Assembly (NCBI RefSeq): GCF_003610555.1
Contig: NZ_RAPQ01000008.1
Coordinates: 426,490 to 490,489 of the forward strand
Direction: 5' to 3'
From: Marinifilum flexuosum
GTDB taxonomy: Bacteria > Bacteroidota > Bacteroidia > Bacteroidales > Marinifilaceae
DNA length: 64,000 nt
Of the stretch, positions 45,679-54,456 are shown one piece after another. The notes beneath the pieces are model-generated. The model saw only the letters and a list, made by a program, of their open reading frames with translations. It was not told where the DNA came from and did no database searches. A program made the translations under genes and the position numbers. How positions within the stretch are numbered: the stretch's first letter is position 1; each line of letters opens with the position of its first letter.

Positions 45679-46533
45679 CTAATACTTTTCTATTGCTGCA
45701 GGTTCATTGGTAATCACCCCATCAACCCCAATATATTTCATTCGTTTTACTACTGAAGGAGAATCGCAGGTCCATGCATTTACTTTTTTATGGAGTTGAT
45801 GCAATTTTTGAACAATGCCTTCCGACAGAAAAAAGCAGTTGACATTGTAAGAGGTAATGTAATCTTTAGGCCTGAAAAGATGTGGTGCCTTGCCAAACGC
45901 AATGTTCAGGGATGAAATAACAAATACCTCCAGCTTATGAAGTTCAAGCTTTGGTGCCAATTGATGAACCTTCTCCAAAACATCCTCGTGAAAGCTTTGC
46001 ACAATGCACCAATTTTCTGCTTTGTGTTGCTGAATGCAGTCCACAACTTTTTTTTCAATTCCCGGGTAGTAGGAGCTTTTATTTTTGATTTCGATGATCA
46101 ATTTGGACTGCCCACTCACACAATTCAAAACCTCTTGCAGCAATGGTACTTTTTCACCTTTAAAGTCTGAAGAATACCACGCGCCTGCATCCAGATTTTG
46201 AATGTATTGCCAATCCAGGTTTTTAATTCTTCCTTTGCCATTGGTGGTGCGGTTTACTTTATTGTCATGCATTACGCATATCTTCCCATCTTTACTGAGG
46301 TGAACATCGATTTCTATCATATCTGCACGCTCGTTTAGCGCTTGCTTCACCGCAGCCAGTGTATTTTCTGGCGCATTGGCCGAAGCTCCCCGGTGTGCAA
46401 TAACGGATAGGGAGGAATGAGTTATAGTCTTCGAAAAAGTAGTGAGTTTGATGTAATGAAACCCTCCATACAAAATTGGGATGCATAGAATCAGAAGGAG
46501 TATTTTCTTGTATTTTCTTTTTTTAGTCGTCAT
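45679..46533 (-). CDS. Membrane-anchored glycerophosphodiester phosphodiesterase
   Basis: GDPD enzymes cut glycerophosphodiesters to glycerol 3-phosphate and an alcohol. After an N-terminal membrane helix (about 10-27) the GDPD motifs follow: AHRGASANAPENTL, MIEIDVHLSKDG, MHDNKVNRTTNGKG, and PLLQEVLN with KLIIEIKN; the catalytic His, Glu and Asp residues are in place. The C-terminal WTCDSPSVVKRMKYIGVDGVITNEP is complete. The gene begins 11 bp after the NTPase gene ends, so the two are probably one operon. Confidence 0.88.
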   Translation of the reverse strand: MTTKKRKYKKILLLILCIPILYGGFHYIKLTTFSKTITHSSLSVIAHRGASANAPENTLAAVKQALNERADMIEIDVHLSKDGKICVMHDNKVNRTTNGKGRIKNLDWQYIQNLDAGAWYSSDFKGEKVPLLQEVLNCVSGQSKLIIEIKNKSSYYPGIEKKVVDCIQQHKAENWCIVQSFHEDVLEKVHQLAPKLELHKLEVFVISSLNIAFGKAPHLFRPKDYITSYNVNCFFLSEGIVQKLHQLHKKVNAWTCDSPSVVKRMKYIGVDGVITNEPAAIEKY

Positions 46534-46544
46534 GATTTCTGAGT

Positions 46545-49500
46545 TTAAAATTCGATGCCAAAAAGTTTGTCAAACACATGGGTTGATAGCTTCTTGAACC
46601 ATCCTTTGTAATTTTCAACCTCGGTTCCATATTGCATAATTTGCTTGAAGGAGGCGCTAATTTTCGGATCGTTTTGCAAAGACCAAATGATAAAATTACC
46701 AAACTTATGGGTTAGCAAATCGCCAATGTTTTCATAGGATTGATTGTAGTTGATTAGCTCTTCGCGGAACTTGTCGATATCCGGGAAGGAAGAATTTCTC
46801 AAATTGTTGTAAATGAAGAAATCCACCTCTTTATGATGGTAGCTTTTAATGGTACCCAAGGTTTTGCACAAAAAAGTTCTGATATCATCCTGGTAATTGG
46901 CACGATCCACTGGTATCGCATCCAAATCAATAATTGTGGATTCGTGCTGTATCTTATTTATAGTGTATTCGAACAATTGAAGTGCGCTTTTGTGGTAACC
47001 AAAATCGGTAACCAAAACCGCAATATTTTCGATGCAGCAGTACAGTAATTCCTTGTCCATTTTCAGCATAGCTTCATCAATCAGCTGGTAGAAAATCGGC
47101 ATCGGATACTTATCTCCATCACATTTGTTGCCATCGCCATAATGCACGCAATAGGCAGCACCATACCAATTGAGCGTATATTGCTTGTAAGGTTTGTTGT
47201 TGTTGGCCTCGTAATTGTTGTGAGCAAAATATACGCCCTTACATCTTGCAGTCCAATTGTAGGTAAGTGTTGAAAACAATTGCATGGCTTCCTGATCGGG
47301 ATTTTCGGTTGCGATAAGGTATCGGAACAATACGTATAAAGTAGACATCTGCATGTAATCCACACACGGATGTGAAACATCGGCCTCGTTAACCTGTTGT
47401 ACGATGTACTCTATGCGTTTCCAATCCTGAAAAGCTTGCATAATCAGGACTCTTTCCAGCATAAAAAAGCTGTAAGCATCTCCCGAATACATGGCTTTCA
47501 TTACCAAAGGGTGCAGGTTTTTAAAATCTTCCTTCTCGTTGGTCAGGTAATCCAGCAGTTGATTGTAGCCTTGCTGCGACCATTCTCCATTCTTGCCGAC
47601 AATAGGAATTTTATCCCAGAAATGCTGGTATTCAATTCCATTGTTCACATATTCCGATTGAACAGTTGCCAGTTTTCGCAAGGTAAACTTCTTTAAAACC
47701 GGGAATACAATACTGAATTCAGTAAGAATTTTGATCCACTGCTTGATAATCTTAAAAGTGAATTCATAATCTTTGCTAAGATCTACCTTCTTTTTGCTCG
47801 AAAGATCTTCCACAATTAAAAGTGTACTAATTCGAATGGCAGGTTCGAATACGTGTTTCTTTAGCGAATCGTTCCAAAAGTTAAAGATGACATTCGATTT
47901 GGTCATTTTACCTGCAAGATGATCCAGAATTTCGAATCCCAGGTTTTTATCCAGCTTGGTGATGTAATAAACATACAAACTTACAATATCTCTAACCCGT
48001 GAAACCGGGTTGGCCATGGCATGCAACAAGGATGAAACCGGGTGTTTGTCTTTCGGGTACAATTGATTTTGGTAGATATCCGATTTAAAGATTTCATAAA
48101 TGGCGTAAATGGCAATTTTTTTCACCTGTATGGTGGGCGACAAATCGTTCAATATCTGGTTACGCTCTTGCAGGCGTTGTTCATATCTTGTGGATTGGCT
48201 ATTGGTTTTTTTTTTGCTGTAGTCTTCCAATAATTTCTCCAATTTGTCGAGGCGTTTTCCCTTCTCGCTTGAATCTTCACTATTGTGCGATAACAATTGT
48301 TCCAGCAAGCTCCAAAGCTGATTGTAATCTTCCTGCAAAATCACCGAAAGAGCATCTATTACCAATTGTTGAACCTCGTAGTTGTTGTCGTAAGCCAGGC
48401 TTAAAATGGTTTTAGGATCGTTGTTTTTGTCCAAATAATCCTGAAGCAGGGCAGAGCGCAGGGCATTGCGAACTACCGCATAGTTTTTACCGGTTAGCAG
48501 GGCTGTTTTGTACGATTCGGGTGGAATAGGCAATGCCGGGTGAGCCAGTTTTATATTCTCCTGATCTTTAAAAATTCTGGCAAACAAATACTCCTGGTAA
48601 CGTTCGTACACAAATCGAATTTCATCAATACCATATTTCTTTTCAATTTTCAGGATTCCCTTTTCAATCAGGGCTTCAAAAGGAATACTGTACTCCAATT
48701 GATCATTGCTATAAATGCTTTTGCTGATACTGTGCAATGGATAATCCTCATCCTCGTATGCCGAAATTAATTGTTCCACCGAAATGGAATCATGATTGGA
48801 TTTCCACAGGTATTTGGCAATTTTATTGATTAGAAGATATTCACGCCTGTTCGATCCTGTTGGCGTAATTCCTTTCTCCTTTAGCAGATTTTCAAACAGA
48901 TAATTGGAATGAAACAGACGAATGTCCTTGGGCAGAGCTTTCTTTTGAAAAACCAGGGATGACATTTTTAGAATGAGCGGATCGGTTAATCGATTCCTGA
49001 TCAAATTGAAATCGGAATGAAAGAGTTCCTCTTTGCTTGTTTGGAGTTGGAATTTTTGCTGATACTTTTGGTAAGTGCAGGCCAATTCCGACTCACTCAA
49101 ATGCTGAATGGTGGTGTGTTCCTTTTGTCTTTGATTGGAATAATACAAATGTTGCTTAATATGACTTGCTCTCAGTTCAATCAGCTCTTTCCAGGTATAG
49201 GAACGACAGCTGATTACAACTTTAAGCTCCGACAAATTTTGTTTGATGAAATACTTTTCGATTACATTCAGCAGTTCAATTGGACCTTTCTGATTCTTTT
49301 GTGAAGTTTTATCAAAATAATCCACACACTCGTTGATGGCATCGAAAAAAAGGTAGATTTTCTTTTGATGCTGCTTGGCCAGAATTTGCATATTGGCCAA
49401 GTGCGTTTCCAGTTTGTTTTCGCCAAAGGCTGTCTGAAAATATTCTTCTACACTAAGGTTTGAGAAAATTTTACTGTTGATACAGATGATGCACTCATCT

Positions 49501-50468
49501 TTTTGTAGCAACTCGGAAGCCCAATGGCAAATCTGATTGGTTTTTCCGCTTCCTGCATTGCCCAATAGTACAAATGCATTCGATTCTGATTCGATAAACT
49601 GATCAAATGACTTGCTAACCTGGCTGCGGTCGGTAAATACTTCGGCATCGTATTTTTCTTTCGACATTTCAGCCAAAAAACCGCAGGTCTGATTTTTCGA
49701 TTCTTCCAGGTAGTCATTCCATCTTTTTTTGCTTTGCAAAAGCGATATGCCCTCCTTTTTTCTCTCTTCGATAATGGCGTATTCCTTTTGCAAATCCAAC
49801 ATCAAAAGTCCAACAGCAAAATTGATGGTGTATTCGCGAAACTCGGTGGTACAATTGCCGGTTATTAAACTTTTGGCTTGCTTAAAATCATCGGCATTCA
49901 AGTCAAAACTTTTCAGGATTTCCTTGTCAGATAAATTTTTAATCTCCTTTAAAAACTGATCCGTAATCATCCGACATCCTTTCAAAGTATTTATGGCATC
50001 AATTAGTATTTTTTCTTGTATAAACTCTAGAAACTCCTCTTGCAAGCAAAGCAGAGCATCGTATTTTCCTTTCTCTTTCCAAAGCATTGCATTTTCATCG
50101 ATAATGCTTTTTAGTTCCTGGCTTTGGGCGATCAGAAACTGATGGTTTTGCTCATAAGCGTTCAGGCTTGTATAATCACTTAATATGCTTAGGCAGCGTT
50201 TGGCACAAAATGATGTTTGTAGATTTTCACTTACAAGCACCTCTTCCATCTGTTTTTGCCAATTGATGATGGAGCCTTTCCAAATGGCTTGTATGTATTT
50301 TAAAAGTGTATGGTTTACATGATTCTTGATTCGGGAAGCCGTGCTAAAATTCTCCTTGTTTTCGTGATTCAGAAACTCTTTACGGATTAGGGTTCTGATT
50401 TCGCATCCATTTGCTTTTGCCTCGGCCTCGGCAAAGTATCTAATGGTAGGGGTTTCTGTTACAAGCAT
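46545..50468 (-). CDS. Large STAND/NACHT-type NTPase
   Basis: The 1307-residue protein has an N-terminal helical domain (1-270), a P-loop NTPase core and a very long helical repeat region (about 640-1307). Walker A is intact, GNAGSGKT (303-310); Walker B reads KIYLFFDAINECVD (about 370-383), and VVISCRSYTWKEL follows as the sensor arginine region. This is the NACHT-like form of STAND. The C-terminal repeats probably act as sensor. The gene is followed by a membrane GDPD gene in the same operon and is divergent from a small lipoprotein gene, as is the other NTPase of this window. Confidence 0.75.
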   Translation of the reverse strand: MLVTETPTIRYFAEAEAKANGCEIRTLIRKEFLNHENKENFSTASRIKNHVNHTLLKYIQAIWKGSIINWQKQMEEVLVSENLQTSFCAKRCLSILSDYTSLNAYEQNHQFLIAQSQELKSIIDENAMLWKEKGKYDALLCLQEEFLEFIQEKILIDAINTLKGCRMITDQFLKEIKNLSDKEILKSFDLNADDFKQAKSLITGNCTTEFREYTINFAVGLLMLDLQKEYAIIEERKKEGISLLQSKKRWNDYLEESKNQTCGFLAEMSKEKYDAEVFTDRSQVSKSFDQFIESESNAFVLLGNAGSGKTNQICHWASELLQKDECIICINSKIFSNLSVEEYFQTAFGENKLETHLANMQILAKQHQKKIYLFFDAINECVDYFDKTSQKNQKGPIELLNVIEKYFIKQNLSELKVVISCRSYTWKELIELRASHIKQHLYYSNQRQKEHTTIQHLSESELACTYQKYQQKFQLQTSKEELFHSDFNLIRNRLTDPLILKMSSLVFQKKALPKDIRLFHSNYLFENLLKEKGITPTGSNRREYLLINKIAKYLWKSNHDSISVEQLISAYEDEDYPLHSISKSIYSNDQLEYSIPFEALIEKGILKIEKKYGIDEIRFVYERYQEYLFARIFKDQENIKLAHPALPIPPESYKTALLTGKNYAVVRNALRSALLQDYLDKNNDPKTILSLAYDNNYEVQQLVIDALSVILQEDYNQLWSLLEQLLSHNSEDSSEKGKRLDKLEKLLEDYSKKKTNSQSTRYEQRLQERNQILNDLSPTIQVKKIAIYAIYEIFKSDIYQNQLYPKDKHPVSSLLHAMANPVSRVRDIVSLYVYYITKLDKNLGFEILDHLAGKMTKSNVIFNFWNDSLKKHVFEPAIRISTLLIVEDLSSKKKVDLSKDYEFTFKIIKQWIKILTEFSIVFPVLKKFTLRKLATVQSEYVNNGIEYQHFWDKIPIVGKNGEWSQQGYNQLLDYLTNEKEDFKNLHPLVMKAMYSGDAYSFFMLERVLIMQAFQDWKRIEYIVQQVNEADVSHPCVDYMQMSTLYVLFRYLIATENPDQEAMQLFSTLTYNWTARCKGVYFAHNNYEANNNKPYKQYTLNWYGAAYCVHYGDGNKCDGDKYPMPIFYQLIDEAMLKMDKELLYCCIENIAVLVTDFGYHKSALQLFEYTINKIQHESTIIDLDAIPVDRANYQDDIRTFLCKTLGTIKSYHHKEVDFFIYNNLRNSSFPDIDKFREELINYNQSYENIGDLLTHKFGNFIIWSLQNDPKISASFKQIMQYGTEVENYKGWFKKLSTHVFDKLFGIEF

Positions 50469-51195
50469 ATCCTTGGGTTTTCTGTCGATTGTAAAAAATA
50501 ATGGTTCTATATGAAATTTAGTGGGTAATTAAAGCAATCTTTATTTGACGAAAAATTATTCCATGATTCGTTATTTTAACTTTACATAGCTCAAGCCGCA
50601 TGGCTTTTCCTTTCTCCATTGATGAGAAAGGAAACAAAGAATCTAGGGCGTGTAAGCTCAAACTATTTATACTTGAAAACTTTAAGTGCGACGGCGTGAT
50701 CTTCGAACAAGTTCTCAGCTTCCCCGTCTTTCTACAAATTTTTCTGCGTCTAATTAGCTCGACCTTCCAATGCCCACCTGGGCCACTGAAACAAATAACG
50801 GTCAAAACAATAATTCCAAAGAATGACCCACTATAAATCAACAGAGCCAAAATAATTGAAGCAATACGGCTCAATTTATCTTACTATCTTTTTTTGGAAA
50901 TGGAAGTTTCCAATCATTTCCAAAATTACAATTTGGGTTCTGCCTAGTTTTGTTCATAGAAATTTCAACCGAATGTTTATTTCGTTCGAACTTGGTTAGC
51001 TACCAAAGATAATAAACATTCTTAAAGAGTGAACATAAGCAATTCGAAAATTGCTATGAAAGGACGATTTCTCGTTTTGCAGACTGTTCACTCATCCTTT
51101 CAAACCCGATTTATCAGGACACCCTTGGGTGTTCAAATTAAACGCTCACCATATCGTAATGGGCGAGCCATGTCAAAACTTTAAAACGAAACAAG
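50469..51195. other. Control region of the second NTPase/lipoprotein module
   Basis: No gene is called in these 727 bp. Overlapping frames at 50518-50874 (minus) and 50600-50836 (plus) have no family features. The part 50585-50830 is richer in G+C than its surroundings and contains a CTTTCTC/GAGAAAG hairpin near 50612-50632, so it may be a repeat or mobile-element remnant. It is followed by TGGAA/TTCCA motifs (50895-50922) and a hairpin ACACCC-TT-GGGTGT (51119-51132). Confidence 0.5.
50895..50922. promoter_or_regulatory. TGGAA/TTCCA motif cluster, module two
   Basis: TGGAA at 50895 and 50901 and TTCCA at 50908 and 50918 (10 bp apart) form nested inverted repeats, including TGGAA-GT-TTCCA. 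The spacing repeats that of the first module's array. Confidence 0.5.
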
Positions 51196-51465
51196 ATGAA
51201 AACCAATACTATTTTTTATACGCTTTTAATCGCATTGATTTCTTTAACTCTTTTTAGCTGTGACAACAGTGATGATTTGGATCTACGCGAAAATGATTAT
51301 GAGTCATTCGATAATGTTGATATTTCGACAGCTCCCTATGAAAGTATTAATGTTTTAGATGATTCAATAGTTTACACTTGTGATGTTGAGCATGATCAAA
51401 ACCTGGATTCATTAGAAAACAAAACTGTTAACAGTTCTAATGATAGTGTGCTTTTTAGTAATTAA
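51196..51465 (+). CDS. Small lipoprotein, paralog of the module-one lipoprotein
   Basis: The 89-residue precursor has a signal peptide with lipobox (LTLFSC) and the shared landmarks SDDLDLREN, DDSIVYTCDVEH and LDSLEN. The C-terminal tail differs from its paralog at 45343-45582. It is divergent from the second STAND NTPase gene and is closed by a terminator with the same stem as the first module. The function is unknown; a lipid-anchored sensor or inhibitor partner for the NTPase is one idea. Confidence 0.7.
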   Translation: MKTNTIFYTLLIALISLTLFSCDNSDDLDLRENDYESFDNVDISTAPYESINVLDDSIVYTCDVEHDQNLDSLENKTVNSSNDSVLFSN

Positions 51466-51528
51466 GATTTCTCTATAAAGTAAGAATATAATAGAGAATT
51501 TGAAAAGTAGATAAATAATGATAAATTG

Positions 51529-51558
51529 GAGAAGCCATTTTTTGATTGGCTTCTCTTT
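51529..51558 (+). terminator. Lipoprotein terminator, module two
   Basis: A 9-bp stem (GAGAAGCCA / TGGCTTCTC) with a T-rich loop is followed by TTT. The stem sequence equals that of the module-one terminator. Confidence 0.7.
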
Positions 51559-51579
51559 AATTTCTTAAAAAGCTAAATA

Positions 51580-53400
51580 ATGTTTCGAATTTTCTGTTTT
51601 AGTTTCTGCCTTTTATTTACAACTTACATTTCCAAATCCGCTTATTCTAAATCAAGTATAAATAATGATGCATTAATAAACGTTTTTCAAAAAGGATTTA
51701 AATGTGCTAAAAAGGGAAAGGTTGATTCTGCTGTTTTGTATTTCCACAAAGCCATAGACGAAGCTAAGCAAGTTCATGATACCGTGATATGGGTGAAAAG
51801 TTGCAACAATATATCAGTCTTGAGAAATAATCAAGGTAGATATGATCAAAGTATACAAGCGGGGTTGGAGATATTGGATATTTTGAAAGAAAAAAAACAG
51901 AATAAGTCAAAGTTAATGGCACTTATAAATGTAGGTATTTCGTACTACAAAAAGAGTGACTTTCCAAAAGCCTTGAAATACTTTATTGAAGCAAAAGATT
52001 ATGCATTACAGTTTAATTCTATAATTGGTGAATTAGGAACTTGTTATGAAGAAATAGGGCATGTATACAGAATCATAGGAGATTTTAAAAATGCGATGAT
52101 TCATTATGAAAAGGGGTTGGAAGTAAGATTGGAATTGAGAAGTAAAAAAGCAATAGCCATTTCTTATAATAATATAGGTGATCTTCTTTTGGAGCAGAAA
52201 AAATTTTCAGAAGCACTGGTGAACTTTGAGAAATCTTTAAAGATCAAAAATGAATTTGGAGACAAGATGAAGATTTCCTTAACGCTTCATAATATTTCCA
52301 ATGTAGAATTTAAGCTTGGACAGGTTCAGAATGCCAAATCTAATTTGTTATTAGCTATAAAAAATAGGAAGGAAGTTAACGATAGGTTAGGTTTAGTTTC
52401 TTCATACTTGTTATTGTCTATTATATTGATTCATGAAAATAATTTTACAAAAGCAGAGCATTATTTGTTAAGGGCTAAAGAATTAGCAAAGGAGATTAAA
52501 ACTCTTGATTTGGAACGAGATATCTATCTGCAACTAAAAAACCTTTACGCCGCTCAAAACAAAGGCAAAGAAGCCTTGGCATACTACGACAAGTACATCA
52601 GCATTAAAGACAGCATTTTCAATACGGAAAATATGCAACACATGCAGGAGATGGAAACCCGGTACCAAACCCGCGAAAAGGAGCAGCAAATAGAAGTTTT
52701 GAATATCGAGAAGGAAGCCAAGGCGAATGAAAGTTTCTATATGAAAATTGTACTTGGGGTGTTTCTATTTTCTCTTTTACCCATTGGTTTCTTTGTAAAG
52801 CAGCGCCAAAAGACGAGAATTTTAAAGGAAAGAGTAGCGGCATCGAACAGAGAGTGTACCAAATTGGGAATGGAATTGCACGATTCTATTTCTGGCAACC
52901 TTACTTATTTGTGCAGAAGCATGGAAAAAGAAAGTGTGGGGGAGAGTTTTGTAGATCAATTGCGACAAGTAAGTGATGAGGTGAGAGGGATTTCTCACCA
53001 ATTGAACATGACCGCCATTGCCAACCAGGAATTCCGCGATGCCTTGTCGGATTCCTTGCAATTGGATCATTTTCCCGAAGATATCGACCTGAAAATATAT
53101 GTTCCCGATGGCTTCGAAATTGATGACTATGAGAAAAAAATAAATCTGATTCGCATTGTTCAGGAATTAAAAACCAATAGTTTAAAACACGGTAATGCAT
53201 CTTCTATTGTAATCAGTTTTTCGCGTGTGCAAAACAAAGTACGTTTGGCCTATACCGACAATGGCATTGGCTTCGACCTGAAAGAGGCTAAAAAAGGAAA
53301 TGGCCTAATCAATATTCGGGAGCGGGTTGAGCTGCTCTCAGGAAAACTGGATTGGCAAACCTCTCCGGGCAATGGGGTTTCTTTTCATTTGACGGTGTAG
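51580..53400 (+). CDS. TPR sensor histidine kinase, NarL/HisKA_3 type
   Basis: A signal peptide (1-22) precedes about seven TPR repeats (35-340), a coiled coil, a membrane helix (near 387-405) and a kinase core. The phosphorylated His is His434 in MELHDSISGNLTYL, typical of HisKA_3 kinases; the ATP domain has RIVQELKTNSLKHG, DNGIGFD and GNGLINIRERVELLSG. HisKA_3 kinases normally pair with LuxR-type regulators such as the one at 56811. The first half of the gene is about 30% G+C and the second half about 40-45%, a switch near 52520 that suggests a mosaic gene. Confidence 0.88.
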   Translation: MFRIFCFSFCLLFTTYISKSAYSKSSINNDALINVFQKGFKCAKKGKVDSAVLYFHKAIDEAKQVHDTVIWVKSCNNISVLRNNQGRYDQSIQAGLEILDILKEKKQNKSKLMALINVGISYYKKSDFPKALKYFIEAKDYALQFNSIIGELGTCYEEIGHVYRIIGDFKNAMIHYEKGLEVRLELRSKKAIAISYNNIGDLLLEQKKFSEALVNFEKSLKIKNEFGDKMKISLTLHNISNVEFKLGQVQNAKSNLLLAIKNRKEVNDRLGLVSSYLLLSIILIHENNFTKAEHYLLRAKELAKEIKTLDLERDIYLQLKNLYAAQNKGKEALAYYDKYISIKDSIFNTENMQHMQEMETRYQTREKEQQIEVLNIEKEAKANESFYMKIVLGVFLFSLLPIGFFVKQRQKTRILKERVAASNRECTKLGMELHDSISGNLTYLCRSMEKESVGESFVDQLRQVSDEVRGISHQLNMTAIANQEFRDALSDSLQLDHFPEDIDLKIYVPDGFEIDDYEKKINLIRIVQELKTNSLKHGNASSIVISFSRVQNKVRLAYTDNGIGFDLKEAKKGNGLINIRERVELLSGKLDWQTSPGNGVSFHLTV

Positions 53401-53508
53401 TTGATAGGATTTATTATACTCCGAAAAATAAATAATTGCTTCTGTTGCTTTAAATGTACTCTTAGATAAATAGGATATTCTCCCAAACAAATCTTAGGAA
53501 TTTCATTT

Positions 53509-53516
53509 TATTTTTG
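53509..53516 (+). promoter_or_regulatory. -7 element of the first CsgG-DUF1566 gene
   Basis: TATTTTTG matches TAnnTTTG and lies 33-45 bp before the two possible starts. It excludes the TTG at 53519 as a start. No -33 element is evident. Confidence 0.5.
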
Positions 53517-53560
53517 ATTTGCAAACTACAGGTCAAAAACCATTTAAAATGAATTACCTA

Positions 53561-54442
53561 ATGAAACAAATACTTCTATTTTTTATTGTCTTTTTTTCAT
53601 CAATTACACTTTTCGGACAAGCCAAAAGAGTGGCCATGCTTGAACCTATAGCCTCTTCCGAGGGGGTGTCGTTAATGGTGAAGAACATGGTTCGTGGAGA
53701 ATTAACAAAGTCCTTAAGTAAGGAGCCAGGATTTGATGCTTTTACTCGTATTGATATTGATAAAATGATGAAGGAGTTTAAGTTTCAGGAATCGGGCATG
53801 GTAAACGATGAACAGAGACTAAAACTAGGACAGATGTCGGGAGCCGATTATGTGTGTATTTCGAAAATTACCAAAGATGACAAATCCTATTATCTTGAAG
53901 CGTTTTTGGTTCATCTGGAAAGTGGAAAAATCGATAATCCTGCATCAGCATTTGTAGAGGGAGGTTATGCATTTGTAAATTCAGCTTGTCAGAAAATTGC
54001 AGCCGAAATGGTAGGGAAGAAACTTGCTAACAAGATTCCACCTACAAGACAGGTTGCTGTATCGCATAGCACTTATAGTGCGCCCAAAAAGAAAACTCCT
54101 GTCAAGTCGAAATTTAAAGTATACGATGTATCTGTGAATTTTAAAAACCATAAAATTATGGTGATTGATAGAGATTTTACTGAGAAAATGACAAGAGATA
54201 ATGCGGTTAGGGCTTGCAGAAATTTGAACTATGGTGGATTTAACGATTGGCGATTGCCAACCAAAGAGGAGATGAAGGTAATGTTTAAAAATAGATATGA
54301 TTTATCAGGATTAGAACAAAGAGAGTGTTATTGGTATAATGCCAAAGGCAAAATTTGGGTTCATTTTCCAATGAGAGATACATGGAGCGCCTCCTATGAT
54401 CATCATAAATATAAGGTTAGATGCGTAAGAACAGTTAATTAA
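53561..54442 (+). CDS. CsgG/LpoB-like protein with DUF1566-like tail, copy one
   Basis: A signal peptide (MKQILLFFIVFFSS...FGQ) precedes a CsgG/LpoB-like domain (about 20-150; VAMLEPIASSEG, MVRGELTKSLSK, GQMSGADYVCISKI). A C-terminal domain (about 185-290; FNDWRLPTKEEMKVMF, KVRCVRTV) is of the DUF1566/Lcl type, a C-type-lectin-like fold. The start follows its paralog (MKQILL); an ATG at 53549 is also possible. The second copy is 14 bp downstream and nearly identical over the N-terminal domain but more different in the tail. Confidence 0.75.
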   Translation: MKQILLFFIVFFSSITLFGQAKRVAMLEPIASSEGVSLMVKNMVRGELTKSLSKEPGFDAFTRIDIDKMMKEFKFQESGMVNDEQRLKLGQMSGADYVCISKITKDDKSYYLEAFLVHLESGKIDNPASAFVEGGYAFVNSACQKIAAEMVGKKLANKIPPTRQVAVSHSTYSAPKKKTPVKSKFKVYDVSVNFKNHKIMVIDRDFTEKMTRDNAVRACRNLNYGGFNDWRLPTKEEMKVMFKNRYDLSGLEQRECYWYNAKGKIWVHFPMRDTWSASYDHHKYKVRCVRTVN

Positions 54443-54456
54443 TCAAAGAGTATATC

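Noticed and set aside
50518-50874. 118-residue minus-strand gene and 78-residue plus-strand gene (50600-50836)
   Set aside because: They overlap on opposite strands, have no recognisable features and lie in a compositionally odd segment; they look like chance frames.
53519-53560. TTG start for the first CsgG-DUF1566 gene
   Set aside because: It lies 3 bp behind a -7 element and is not present in the paralog, which begins at MKQILL.
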